DNA from: an uncultured Sneathia sp.
GTDB taxonomy: Bacteria; Fusobacteriota; Fusobacteriia; Fusobacteriales; Leptotrichiaceae
Assembly: GCA_902494065.1 (NCBI GenBank)
Contig: CABURZ010000003.1
Coordinates: forward strand, 1-38,434
Reading direction: 5' to 3'
DNA length: 38,434 nt
Under the pieces are notes generated by a model, which saw only the letters and a program-made list of their open reading frames with translations, ran no database searches and was not told the DNA's origin. Position 1 is the first letter of the stretch; each line of letters starts with the position of its first letter. A program made the position numbers and the translations under genes. Shown here piece after piece: positions 7,537 to 16,530 of the stretch.

Positions 7537-7614
7537 ATAAATTATTTGTTTTTACTTAGCATATATAGTTAACTTTTTTATCTTGTTTTTGGCAGATGTT
7601 GTAGATACTATTGT

Positions 7615-9960
7615 TTAGTTGTTTACTAGGCTGTTTCGTATATTATCTAAAATTATTTTTTTCTCTACAGATGATATCATTCGTCTTGTATATTCAACAG
7701 TGTCTGGATTAACACTTATAGATGTTATTCCACATTCAACAAGAAATTTTGCAAGTTCAGGGTATTGGCTAGGTCCTTGACCACATATAGAGCAGGTAAT
7801 ACCTTTTTTGTTGCAGGTATCTATTAGAATTTTTAGTGCGTGTTTTACAGCATCATTTCTTTCATCAAAATAACCCATATTACTTAAAACTTCTGAATCT
7901 CTATCAGCACCCATAATTAATTGTGTTAAATCATTTGAGCCTATAGAAAATCCATCTACTAATTCGGCAAACTTTTCAGCTTCTAGCACTACTGCAGGTA
8001 CTTCAGCCATTATCCAAATTTTAAAATTTTTACTTTGTACTAAACCTTCGCTTGCCATAATTTCTTTAACTTTTTTTAATTCTTCTACTGTTCTTACAAA
8101 AGGTAACATAGCAATTACGTTATTTAATCCATATTCAGTTCTAATTTTTAATATGGCACGACATTCTAATCTAAATCCTTTTTCATATTCACTTGAAATA
8201 TATCTTGAAACACCACGCCAACCTATCATAGGATTAGATTCTAGTGGCTCAACTTCATCTCCTCCCGTAAGATTTCTAAATTCATTTGTTCTAAAGTCAG
8301 ACATTCTCACTACACAATTTTTAGGATATATAGCTTGAGCAACTTTAGATATACCTTTTGCTAATTGATTTATCATAAAATTTTCTTGGCCATTTTTTAT
8401 TAAATACATAGGATGAGCTCCTATCATATTTGTGAATATAAATTCAGTTCTCATAAGCCCTATACCATCTATAGGTAAATTTTTGTATTTATCTATTAAT
8501 TCTGGATTTCCAAGGTTCATATATATTTTTGTAGCAGTTGTTGGGGATAGTAGAGTTTTCAATTCATCTGTTATACTATTACTAGTTTCTTTTTTCTTTG
8601 TTCCCTCATTTAAAACATTTCCATAATACACTATTCCATGTGTTGCATCTACTGTAACAAAATCTTTTGCATGTAGTATTTTAGAAGCGTTTTTCGTACC
8701 TACTATACAAGGTATTTGTAATTCTCTTGAAACAATAGCAGCATGACAAGTTCTACCACCTTCATCAGTTACTATAGCACAAACTTTTTTCATGGCAGGT
8801 ACCATATCAGGATTTGTCATTTGTGTAACTAATATATCGCCTTCTTCTATCAAATTAATTTCAGATACATCTTTAATTAACTTTACTCTACCTCTACCTA
8901 TACCAGGAGAAGCTCCTAAACCTTTACATAATACATTTAAAATTTCAGTTTCTTCTTCATCTTCATCTTTTAATGTTGTTATAGGTCTTGATTGTAGAAA
9001 ATAGAATTCTTTTGTGTCTTTATCAAAAGCCCATTCAGTATCTTGAGGGCTACCATAAAGCTTTTCTACCTTTATTCCACGCTCAATTAAAGTTCTAATT
9101 TCATCTTTTGATAAACATTCTTTTTCAACAAATTCATTTCCTAAATAGTCTTCAATGTTGACTTTTTCAGTACCAACATGGTCTTTTTTTTCTACCACCA
9201 TAAAATTTTTTGAAGCTATGTTTTTACTAATTATTTCATGTGTTCTTTTGTCTATAATATATTCATCAGGTGTAACCATACCTGAAACTACAGCTTCTCC
9301 TAAACCATAACTTGCATTTATCATCATTTCATTTTTATTTAAAGAAATAGGGTTTGCCGTAAACATAACTCCTGATTTTTCAGAATTTACCATTTTTTGT
9401 ATAACAACTGATAGTGCGACATCAAAGTGATTATATTTTTGCTTTTCTCTGTAATATATAGCACGTGAAGTCCATAATGAAGCAAAACATTTTTTAATAT
9501 GTACAAGCAATTCTTTTTCACCTGATATATGCAGATAAGTTTCCTGCTGTCCTGCAAATGATGCATCAGGTAAATCTTCAGCTGTTGCAGATGATCTTAC
9601 AGCAACTCTAGGATTAATAATTCCTAAATTTGAAGAAAATTTCCTGTATGCACTAATAATTTCTTGTTCTAATTGCTCAAAAAATTCACTTTCTATTATC
9701 CTATTTTGTATAGCTTCTGAAGCGTCAAATAGTGAATCGACATCTTCGACATCTACTGTGGACATTAAAGATTTTACAAATTCGTTTAATTTTGCAAATT
9801 CAATAAATTCTTCATATGCCCGTGAACTAATACAAAATCCTGGAGGTACAGGTAAATTTAGATGAGTTAATTCTCCAAGATTTGCTCCCTTGCCACCTAC
9901 AATAGACACATCTTGTTTTGATATTTCATCAAACCACTTAATATATGTGTATTTTGACAT
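7615..9960 (-). CDS. ppsA: Phosphoenolpyruvate synthase (pyruvate, water dikinase)
   Basis: A 781-residue protein, the usual length for the family (E. coli about 790). The N-terminal nucleotide-binding domain begins with VGGKGANLGELTHLNLPVPPGF and includes RSSATAEDLPDASFAGQQET. The central phosphohistidine domain carries GGRTCHAAIVSRELQIP, its His being the swivelling phosphate carrier. The C-terminal PEP-utilising barrel ends with the catalytic cysteine region CSICGQGPSQYPE and SISVNPDTVEYTRR. It converts pyruvate, ATP and water to PEP, AMP and phosphate for gluconeogenesis. A ribosome site AAAGGAGG and an extended -10 promoter lie upstream, divergent from ftsK. It suits a cell that makes pyruvate from serine. 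Confidence 0.95.
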   Translation of the reverse strand: MSKYTYIKWFDEISKQDVSIVGGKGANLGELTHLNLPVPPGFCISSRAYEEFIEFAKLNEFVKSLMSTVDVEDVDSLFDASEAIQNRIIESEFFEQLEQEIISAYRKFSSNLGIINPRVAVRSSATAEDLPDASFAGQQETYLHISGEKELLVHIKKCFASLWTSRAIYYREKQKYNHFDVALSVVIQKMVNSEKSGVMFTANPISLNKNEMMINASYGLGEAVVSGMVTPDEYIIDKRTHEIISKNIASKNFMVVEKKDHVGTEKVNIEDYLGNEFVEKECLSKDEIRTLIERGIKVEKLYGSPQDTEWAFDKDTKEFYFLQSRPITTLKDEDEEETEILNVLCKGLGASPGIGRGRVKLIKDVSEINLIEEGDILVTQMTNPDMVPAMKKVCAIVTDEGGRTCHAAIVSRELQIPCIVGTKNASKILHAKDFVTVDATHGIVYYGNVLNEGTKKKETSNSITDELKTLLSPTTATKIYMNLGNPELIDKYKNLPIDGIGLMRTEFIFTNMIGAHPMYLIKNGQENFMINQLAKGISKVAQAIYPKNCVVRMSDFRTNEFRNLTGGDEVEPLESNPMIGWRGVSRYISSEYEKGFRLECRAILKIRTEYGLNNVIAMLPFVRTVEELKKVKEIMASEGLVQSKNFKIWIMAEVPAVVLEAEKFAELVDGFSIGSNDLTQLIMGADRDSEVLSNMGYFDERNDAVKHALKILIDTCNKKGITCSICGQGPSQYPELAKFLVECGITSISVNPDTVEYTRRMISSVEKKIILDNIRNSLVNN

Positions 9961-9987
9961 GAGAAAGCCTCCTTTATCATCTATCCT

Positions 9988-9996
9988 ATTATACCA
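9988..9996 (-). promoter_or_regulatory. Extended -10 promoter of ppsA
   Basis: Reads TGGTATAAT on the minus strand, 27 bases before the ppsA start codon, leaving a very short leader. Only a weak -35 is present 17 bases upstream. Confidence 0.6.
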
Positions 9997-10070
9997 TATT
10001 TAAAGGGATATGATTAGTTAATTAAATAACATATAATTTAGTTTACGGTATTTAAAAAATTTGAAAATTG

Positions 10071-10079
10071 TGATAAAAT
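10071..10079 (+). promoter_or_regulatory. Possible promoter of the ftsK operon
   Basis: TGATAAAAT, an extended -10 form, with TTTAAA at the 17-base distance upstream. It lies 33 bases before the ftsK start and is the only good candidate for the 18-gene run that follows. Confidence 0.45.
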
Positions 10080-10111
10080 ATACAAGCAAATAGTATTATA
10101 AGGGTGAAAAA

Positions 10112-10936
10112 GTGAAAAAGAAAAAAGTTAATATAAGCGAAAAAAGAATAAAAGAAAATGAAACATCTAAAAGGGTAAATATATTGAAAATTGTATTTAC
10201 TGCTTTTTTAGTATTATTACTTCTTGTAAGTGAGTTATTTAAAAAATATTTAGAAGTTAATTCTGGGTTTATGAATAATGGGTTATTGTTGTTTAATAAA
10301 GGTATTCATATATTGTTTGGTAATATGTATTATCCTTTTGTTTTAACATTAATAATAACTGTGATATATAATGTTTTGGAAATAAAAGTATCACAATATA
10401 AAAAAATTGTGTATTGCATTGCATTTTTAATGTTGTCTTCATTTTTAACTATAATCAAAATAGATGTAAGCAATGAAAAAAGTTTGATAGAAGCAGGACA
10501 AAATTTATTGGAATTTGGATTTACTACTAATGGGGCAGGATTAGTTGGAGCAATATCAAGTATACCTATAGCATTAGTAAGTTCTAAGTGGTGGTGTAAA
10601 TTATCTTTATTATTTTTATCTATAATATTTTTTATAATTTCTTTCTCACGTGTTATTGTAATATTAATTAGTTTGATTATAGAAACTAATAAGTACTATA
10701 ACTCAGAAGAATACTTAAAGAAAAAACAAATTTTACAAGTTAAGAAAAAAATTGAAGAAGAAGAGAGAGCAATTTTAAATAAAGTAAGAGAAGATAAAGT
10801 GAAAAATGTCATTATTACTTTATCTAATGATAAATTAGATAAAAAAATATCAGAAAAACCAAAAGAAAGCTATTTTGATAAAACAGAATATTATTCTCAT
10901 GAAGAACTAGAAGAACAACAAAAAAAAATGGGATGA
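10112..10936 (+). CDS. ftsK: FtsK DNA translocase, N-terminal membrane part (frame interrupted)
   Basis: This is the N-terminal 274 residues of an FtsK/SpoIIIE protein. After a basic cytoplasmic start (MKKKKVNISEKRIKEN) come four to five hydrophobic segments between about residues 25 and 195, then a charged Lys/Glu-rich linker. The start is GTG after AGGGTG. The frame stops at 10934-10936 just after an A9 run (10920-10928). Removing one A joins it to the downstream motor frame, giving a single 785-residue protein of normal family length. The linker composition is the same on both sides, so the two halves are one gene. The break may be a sequencing error, a real mutation, or a slippage site. 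Confidence 0.85.
   Translation: MKKKKVNISEKRIKENETSKRVNILKIVFTAFLVLLLLVSELFKKYLEVNSGFMNNGLLLFNKGIHILFGNMYYPFVLTLIITVIYNVLEIKVSQYKKIVYCIAFLMLSSFLTIIKIDVSNEKSLIEAGQNLLEFGFTTNGAGLVGAISSIPIALVSSKWWCKLSLLFLSIIFFIISFSRVIVILISLIIETNKYYNSEEYLKKKQILQVKKKIEEEERAILNKVREDKVKNVIITLSNDKLDKKISEKPKESYFDKTEYYSHEELEEQQKKMG
10920..10928 (+). other. A9 run where the ftsK frame breaks
   Basis: Nine consecutive A at the junction. With eight A the frame continues as KKKWDEYIAKQNELKYAKDE into the motor half. With nine it ends at TGA 10934. Poly-A runs of this length are known sites of RNA polymerase slippage and of homopolymer miscalls. Confidence 0.85.
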
Positions 10937-11099
10937 ATATATAGCAAAACAAAATGAATTAAAATATGCAAAAGATGAAAAAAGTAGAAAAGAAGAACTA
11001 GAAAAAGAAATAGAAAGTGAAGTTAAAGAAGAACCTAAAAAATTAGAAAGTCCTAAAGTTGAAGAAAAAATAGAAATTAATTCTAAACCTAAAGCATCA

Positions 11100-12470
11100 A
11101 TGAAAATAGACGAAGACTTAAAAAAATCTATAGAAGATGTCTTTATTTACAAAAAAGCAAGTGAAGAAGAAAAAATAAAGATGAAGCATGAAATAAATGA
11201 TAATATACAAAAGTTAGAAAAAGTTTTAAGTGATTTTGGTGTTGATGCAAAAGTAGTAGATTATGCAACAGGACCTACAATAACAAGATACGAAATTACT
11301 ATACCAACAGGAGTTAGGGTTAATAAGGTAACACAATTATCAGATGAAATTTCAATGTATCTTGAAGCTGAAAGCGTTAGATTTGAAGCACCTATTCCAG
11401 GAAAGGCTACTATAGGTATAGAAACACCTAATAAGATTAAAGAAAACGTATATTTTTCAAACCTTATACATGATAAAAAGCTTGAAGCAGGAGAATTAAA
11501 TGTAGTTTTAGGTAAGGATATTATAGGAAAAGACAAGATAATAGATATAGCTAAAATGCCACATTTATTAATAGCAGGACAAACTGGATCAGGAAAGAGT
11601 GTTGCAATAAATACAATAGTATCAACACTTATATCTAAAAAAAGTCCAGATGAAGTTAAATTTATTTTAGTAGACCCCAAAATGGTAGAATTGATGCCAT
11701 ATAATGGTATACCTCATTTATTAGTTCCCGTTATAATCGACCCAGAACAAGCAGCTATTGCACTAAAATGGGCTGTTTCTGAAATGGAATTAAGATACAA
11801 AAAATTAGCAGAACTTGGTATAAGAAATATTAAGTCATATAACAAAATGATGCCTAATTACAAAATGCCATATATAGTTATAATAATTGATGAATTAGCA
11901 GATCTTATGATGGTTTCAGCAAATACAGTTGAAACATCTATTGCACGTATAGCACAAAAAGCAAGAGCTGTTGGAATACACTTAATAGTTGCAACACAAA
12001 GACCTAGTACAGACGTAATAACAGGAATGATAAAAGCAAATCTTCCAAGTAGAATTTCGTTTGCATTAAGATCACAAATTGACTCAAGAACAATATTAGA
12101 TCAAATAGGAGCAGAAAAGTTATTAGGTAAAGGAGATATGTTACTTCTTGAAAATGGAAGTTCTAAATTAGAAAGAATACAAGGAGCATATATTTCAGAT
12201 GAAGAGGTAGTAAATCTTACAACAGTACTAAAATCAAAAGCAGAAGTTAGCTATAATATGGACATATTAACTCCAACTGAAGATAATGAAGAAAGTGTTG
12301 ATCCATATTATGGAAAAGCATTAGAACTAATAGAGAATGTTGATGGTAAAATATCAATATCAATGCTTCAACGCGAGCTTAAAATAGGATTTAATAGAGC
12401 TTCAAAAATAAATGAAGACTTGAAAAAGAATGGTGTATTAGATGAAAGTGGTTATAAAATAAATATATAG
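11100..12470 (+). CDS. ftsK: FtsK DNA translocase, motor and gamma domains (frame interrupted)
   Basis: This is the motor half of FtsK. The frame is already open from 10929 and encodes a Lys/Glu-rich linker. The first ATG at 11100 has no convincing ribosome site, so independent translation is doubtful. It has an alpha domain (VVDYATGPTITRYEI), Walker A GQTGSGKSV near 11578, Walker B VIIIDELADLMM, and a RAVGIHLIVATQRPS segment. A winged-helix gamma domain at the C-terminus (ISISMLQRELKIGFNRASKI) would read the KOPS-type orienting sequences. FtsK pumps chromosome ends through the closing septum. It ends 12 bases before mreB. Confidence 0.87.
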   Translation: MKIDEDLKKSIEDVFIYKKASEEEKIKMKHEINDNIQKLEKVLSDFGVDAKVVDYATGPTITRYEITIPTGVRVNKVTQLSDEISMYLEAESVRFEAPIPGKATIGIETPNKIKENVYFSNLIHDKKLEAGELNVVLGKDIIGKDKIIDIAKMPHLLIAGQTGSGKSVAINTIVSTLISKKSPDEVKFILVDPKMVELMPYNGIPHLLVPVIIDPEQAAIALKWAVSEMELRYKKLAELGIRNIKSYNKMMPNYKMPYIVIIIDELADLMMVSANTVETSIARIAQKARAVGIHLIVATQRPSTDVITGMIKANLPSRISFALRSQIDSRTILDQIGAEKLLGKGDMLLLENGSSKLERIQGAYISDEEVVNLTTVLKSKAEVSYNMDILTPTEDNEESVDPYYGKALELIENVDGKISISMLQRELKIGFNRASKINEDLKKNGVLDESGYKINI

Positions 12471-12482
12471 GTGGGAGAGAAA

Positions 12483-13541
12483 ATGAAAATACTTAAACAG
12501 TTAAATAACTTAAAAGACAAATTTTTTAAAGCTAAAGTTTACAAAGAAATAGGAATAGATTTAGGTACAGCTAATACAATAATTTACTTAAAAAATGACG
12601 GTATAGTTATAGATGAGCCAACATATGTTTCTATGAATGTTAAAACAGAATTAATAGACAAAATAGGTAATGATGCTAAAAGAATAGCTGGAAGAAAACC
12701 AAATTTTATTGATATAATACGTCCACTAAAAAATGGTGTAATATCAAATTATGAAATGACTGTTGCAATGTTAAGTGATTATTTAAATAAAATAGGTGAA
12801 AACGCGATATTACAAGGTCGTGCTATAGTTTGTGTTCCAAGTGGAGTAACACAAGTAGAAAAAAGATCGTTTTTTAATGTCGTAAGCGATATAGGAATCA
12901 AGGATGTGTATTTGGTAGAAGAACCAATAGTTGCTGCTATTGGAGCTGGTATAGACATATTTGAGCCTAAAGGGCATTTGATTGTAAATATAGGTGCAGG
13001 GACTACTGAAATAGCTTTTGTTGCATCAGGAGGTGCTTCAAAGTCAGAATCTATAAAAATAGCTGGGGATGATTTTGATGTTGATATAATTGAGTTTATA
13101 AAAGATCAATATAGCATAGTCATAGGTGAAACATCAGCTGAAAAATTAAAAATAATTGCAACAAGTGCTGACACAGATAAAGAAGAAATTACTATAAAAG
13201 GAATGGGTACCGCAAATGGATTGCCTCAAGAGTTAGTTATTGTTGGTAGTCAAGTTGATGCAGCAATTAAGAAAAATGTTGATAAAATAGTTGAAAAGAT
13301 AAAAATAGCTCTAGAAGAAATAGAACCAGAAATATCTGCAGATATTTATGAAACAGGTATATATTTAACAGGCGGAGGAGCAAATATTCGTATTTTAAAA
13401 CAAAAAATAGAAGAAGAGTTTAAATTGAAAGTTACAGTTGCAGAAGATCCTATACATACTGTTGTAAACGGGATGGCACGTATATTTGAAGATTTTGATA
13501 AATATGAAAATATAATAGTACCACAATATACGGAGTATTAA
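12483..13541 (+). CDS. mreB: Rod-shape protein MreB
   Basis: A 352-residue actin-fold protein. The phosphate-1 loop is IGIDLGTANTIIYLK. Other conserved parts are RPLKNGVISNYEMT, CVPSGVTQVEKRS, YLVEEPIVAAIGAG, the phosphate-2 loop LIVNIGAGTTEIAFVA and the adenosine motif LTGGGANI. MreB forms membrane-bound filaments that guide lateral wall synthesis. I chose ATG 12483 because GGGAG lies just upstream. The in-frame GTG at 12471 would use that site as codons. It begins 12 bases after ftsK, and scpB begins one base after it. The usual mreC and mreD are not here. Confidence 0.93.
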   Translation: MKILKQLNNLKDKFFKAKVYKEIGIDLGTANTIIYLKNDGIVIDEPTYVSMNVKTELIDKIGNDAKRIAGRKPNFIDIIRPLKNGVISNYEMTVAMLSDYLNKIGENAILQGRAIVCVPSGVTQVEKRSFFNVVSDIGIKDVYLVEEPIVAAIGAGIDIFEPKGHLIVNIGAGTTEIAFVASGGASKSESIKIAGDDFDVDIIEFIKDQYSIVIGETSAEKLKIIATSADTDKEEITIKGMGTANGLPQELVIVGSQVDAAIKKNVDKIVEKIKIALEEIEPEISADIYETGIYLTGGGANIRILKQKIEEEFKLKVTVAEDPIHTVVNGMARIFEDFDKYENIIVPQYTEY

Positions 13542-13542
13542 A

Positions 13543-14088
13543 ATGATTAATATATTAAATGAAATAGAAGCTATAATTTTTTTAGCACAAAATCCAGTAT
13601 CTATAGAAGAATTAGCTAGTCATTTTGAAAAAACAACAGATGAAATAAAAGAACTTTTATTTGAATTAAAGGATAAAAGAAACGATACTGGTATACATTT
13701 AAGTATAAGTAATGGATTTGCAAAATTTGTTACTAACCCATTATGTGGAGAAAAGGTACAAAAATTTTTTGACCCTGAAGTTAGAATAAAAAAATTGTCA
13801 AAATCAAGCATGGAAACATTAACTATAATAGCTTTTAGAGGACCTATAACTAAAGGTGAAATAGAGAAAATAAAGGGAGTTAGTGTAGACGCAAGTGTTC
13901 AAACTTTGTTAGAAAAAAATTTAATATTTTCTGTAGGAAGAAAAAAAGCATTAGGAAATCCTAAGTTATATGAAGTAACTGAAAACTTTTATGGTTATGT
14001 TGGTGTTAATTCAAAAGAAGAACTATTTTCAATGGAAAAGGCACAGTGGTTGAAAGAATATAAGGGGGAAGAAGTTGAGGATAAATAA
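13543..14088 (+). CDS. scpB: Segregation and condensation protein B
   Basis: A 181-residue protein with tandem winged-helix domains typical of ScpB. It has NEIEAIIFLAQNPVSIEELA at the start, a central segment SSMETLTIIAFRGPITKGEIEKIKG, and the second domain ending near LYEVTENFYGYVGV. ScpB works with ScpA and SMC in chromosome condensation; neither is in the window. The start is one base after mreB, and its end overlaps rluB by 14 bases, so translation is probably coupled. Confidence 0.9.
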   Translation: MINILNEIEAIIFLAQNPVSIEELASHFEKTTDEIKELLFELKDKRNDTGIHLSISNGFAKFVTNPLCGEKVQKFFDPEVRIKKLSKSSMETLTIIAFRGPITKGEIEKIKGVSVDASVQTLLEKNLIFSVGRKKALGNPKLYEVTENFYGYVGVNSKEELFSMEKAQWLKEYKGEEVEDK

Positions 14089-14764
14089 ATATATTGCATT
14101 ATCAGGATTTTGTTCAAGAAGACAGGCTGATAAATTAATAGAAGAAGGACGTGTTACTATTAATAATAATATAGCACAAATAGGAGATGTCGTTAGAGAA
14201 CAGGATATAGTAAGAATAGATGGACAAAAAGCTCGTGTTAAACAAAATCAATATGAGTACTATATTCTAAATAAACCTAAAAGAGTAATTTGTTCTAATG
14301 AAGATAAATTTGGAAGAGTAACAGCGGTATCATTAATAAAATCAAATAAAAGATTATTTACTTATGGAAGATTAGATTATTTGACAGAAGGGTTAATAAT
14401 AATAAGCAATGATGGTGATTTGTATAATAAAATAATGCATCCAAGACAAAAACTATATAAAAGCTATATAGCAAACATAGATAAAGAAATAACAGATGAT
14501 CATATAGAAGCATTAACTCACGGAGTTGTTATTGAAGGTAAAAGAACAGCTCCTGCAAAAGTTAAAAGGTTAAATAAAACAGAAATAAGAATTGCAATTT
14601 TTGAAGGAAGAAATAGACAGATAAGAAAAATGTTTGAAACATTAGGATATACTGTTAAAAATTTAAAAAGAGTTAAAGTCGGAGAGTTAACTTTAAAAGA
14701 TCTTGAAGTTGGTAAATATAGAAGACTTACAAATGAAGAAGTTGAATATTTAAAGAAATTATAA
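14075..14764 (+). CDS. rluB: 23S rRNA pseudouridine synthase, RluB/RsuA family
   Basis: A 229-residue protein. An S4 RNA-binding domain comes first (MRINKYIALSGFCSRRQADKL). The catalytic domain has the active-site Asp in GRLDYLTEGLIII near residue 100 and the family segment EGRNRQIRKMFETLGY. The start is TTG within the end of scpB, preceded by AAGGGGG. It converts a uridine of 23S (or 16S) rRNA to pseudouridine. The scpB-rluB pairing is common in bacteria and favours RluB over RsuA. Confidence 0.88.
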   Translation: MRINKYIALSGFCSRRQADKLIEEGRVTINNNIAQIGDVVREQDIVRIDGQKARVKQNQYEYYILNKPKRVICSNEDKFGRVTAVSLIKSNKRLFTYGRLDYLTEGLIIISNDGDLYNKIMHPRQKLYKSYIANIDKEITDDHIEALTHGVVIEGKRTAPAKVKRLNKTEIRIAIFEGRNRQIRKMFETLGYTVKNLKRVKVGELTLKDLEVGKYRRLTNEEVEYLKKL

Positions 14765-14797
14765 TATATTTGAATTTATTAAAGAAGTGGAGTAAAA

Positions 14798-15079
14798 ATG
14801 TTAAGTATAGAAGAAGTACAAAAGATAGCCAAACTATCTAAATTAGAATTTAATGATGAAGAACTTTTAAGTATGCAACATTCATTAAATGACATATTTT
14901 CATATATAGAAAAAATAAATGAAGTAGATGTTACAAATGTTGAGCCTTTGTATAATGTATTAGATATTAAAGATAGAGTTAGAGAAGACAGAGTAGAAAA
15001 TACTGAGAAAAAAATTGATTTTCTATCTAATGCTCCAAAATCAGATGATGATTTTGTTATATTACCAAAAATTGTTTAA
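14798..15079 (+). CDS. gatC: Asp-tRNA(Asn)/Glu-tRNA(Gln) amidotransferase subunit C
   Basis: A 93-residue protein of standard GatC length, with SIEEVQKIAKLSKLEFNDEE at the N-terminus, VDVTNVEPLYNV in the middle and REDRVEN towards the end. GatC wraps around and stabilises GatA-GatB. It opens the gatCAB block, with 33 bases between it and rluB and 14 before gatA. Confidence 0.95.
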   Translation: MLSIEEVQKIAKLSKLEFNDEELLSMQHSLNDIFSYIEKINEVDVTNVEPLYNVLDIKDRVREDRVENTEKKIDFLSNAPKSDDDFVILPKIV

Positions 15080-15093
15080 GAGAGTGAGATGTT

Positions 15094-16530
15094 ATGGAAA
15101 TATATGAATTTAGTGCGACAGATGTAGCAAAAATGATAAAAGAAAAAAAGATAACAGCTACACAAGTTGTGGAAAAATTAGTTGAAAGAATAGAAAATAT
15201 AGATGATAAAGTAGGAGCATATGTAAGTTATGATAAAGATAGGGCACTTAAATTAGCTAAAAAATTAGACGATATTCCTAGTTTATCTAGTCTTCATGGA
15301 GTTCCTGTTGCTCTAAAAGATAATATAGTGTCATACAAAGATAAAACAACAGCATCATCACAAATGTTAGCTAATTATGTAGGAACATATGATGCAACGG
15401 TTGTGTCTAGAATGAGAAAAGCAGGGATAATACCTTTTGGTAAAGCTAATATGGATGAGTTTGCGATGGGATCATCTACAGAAACATCTTTTGTCAAAAA
15501 AACATCAAATCCTTTCGATTTAGATAGAATACCTGGAGGATCAAGTGGAGGGTCTGCTGCAATGGTAGCATCAAGAGAAGCATTTATAGCTCTTGGAAGT
15601 GATACAGGAGGTAGTGTGCGTCAACCTGCAAGCTTATGCGGTGTAGTCGGCTTAAAACCTACTTATGGTAGAGTATCAAGATATGGACTTATGGCTTTTG
15701 GATCTTCATTAGATCAAATAGGAATTTTAGCAAGAAATTCAAAAGATATTGCAAGTTTATTAGAAATAATAGCGGGGTATGATGAATTAGATCCAACGAC
15801 TGCTAACGTAGAAGTTAGTCAATATACTAAAACATTAGATAGAGATATTAAAGGTTTAGTTATAGGTTTACCAAAAGAGTATTATTCAGATCAATTAGAC
15901 GATGAAGTTAGAGGTAAAATTGAAGAAGCAAAAATCGAATTAGAAAAATTGGGAGCGACATTTAAGGAAATCAGTTTACCACATACTCAATATGCAATTG
16001 CAACTTACTATATCATATCTTCAGCAGAAGCTGCTTCTAATCTTGCAAGATATGATGGAGTAAGATATGGATTACGAACTAGTAACGAATCAGTAGAAGA
16101 TATGTATGTAAAATCAAGAAGTAAAGGGTTCGGTACAGAGGTAAAAAGAAGAATTATGATAGGTAACTATGTATTATGTTCAGGTTTTTATGATGCGTAC
16201 TATAAACGAGCCTCACAAATAAGAAGATTAATAAAAGAAGATTTTGAAAATGCATTTAAGCAAGTTGATTTAATTTTAACACCAACTTCACCAGTTGTAG
16301 CATCTAAAAAAGGAGAAAAGATACAAGATCCTATTACAATGTATTTATCAGATATTTATACAGTGTGTATTAATTTAGCAGGTCTACCTGCAATATCTGT
16401 ACCAACTAAATTTATAGGTAAATTGCCAGTTGGAATGCAATTAATAGGAAACTATTTTAAAGAAGATCTTTTATTAAATGTAGCGAATGTATATGAAAAG
16501 GTTAGAGGGGAAATAAAATATGAATTATGA
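15094..16530 (+). CDS. gatA: Glutamyl/aspartyl-tRNA amidotransferase subunit A
   Basis: A 478-residue amidase-signature protein. The catalytic Lys is in VPVALKDNI near residue 75. The Gly/Ser-rich signature PGGSSGGSAAMVA and GSDTGGSVRQPAS supply the cis-Ser and the nucleophilic Ser near residues 150-175. It releases ammonia from glutamine and passes it to GatB. Its last 11 bases overlap gatB. Finding gatCAB implies that Gln-tRNA(Gln), and perhaps Asn-tRNA(Asn), is made by transamidation. Confidence 0.97.
   Translation: MEIYEFSATDVAKMIKEKKITATQVVEKLVERIENIDDKVGAYVSYDKDRALKLAKKLDDIPSLSSLHGVPVALKDNIVSYKDKTTASSQMLANYVGTYDATVVSRMRKAGIIPFGKANMDEFAMGSSTETSFVKKTSNPFDLDRIPGGSSGGSAAMVASREAFIALGSDTGGSVRQPASLCGVVGLKPTYGRVSRYGLMAFGSSLDQIGILARNSKDIASLLEIIAGYDELDPTTANVEVSQYTKTLDRDIKGLVIGLPKEYYSDQLDDEVRGKIEEAKIELEKLGATFKEISLPHTQYAIATYYIISSAEAASNLARYDGVRYGLRTSNESVEDMYVKSRSKGFGTEVKRRIMIGNYVLCSGFYDAYYKRASQIRRLIKEDFENAFKQVDLILTPTSPVVASKKGEKIQDPITMYLSDIYTVCINLAGLPAISVPTKFIGKLPVGMQLIGNYFKEDLLLNVANVYEKVRGEIKYEL

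Noticed and set aside
7534..7548. A/T palindrome CAAATAA-A-TTATTTG as ppsA terminator
   Set aside because: It has almost no GC pairs, its usable loop is too small, and it overlaps the OmpA promoter -35.
11100..12470. The motor half of FtsK as a separate complete gene
   Set aside because: The frame is open and linker-like upstream to 10929. The ATG has no convincing ribosome site, and one A fewer joins the halves seamlessly.
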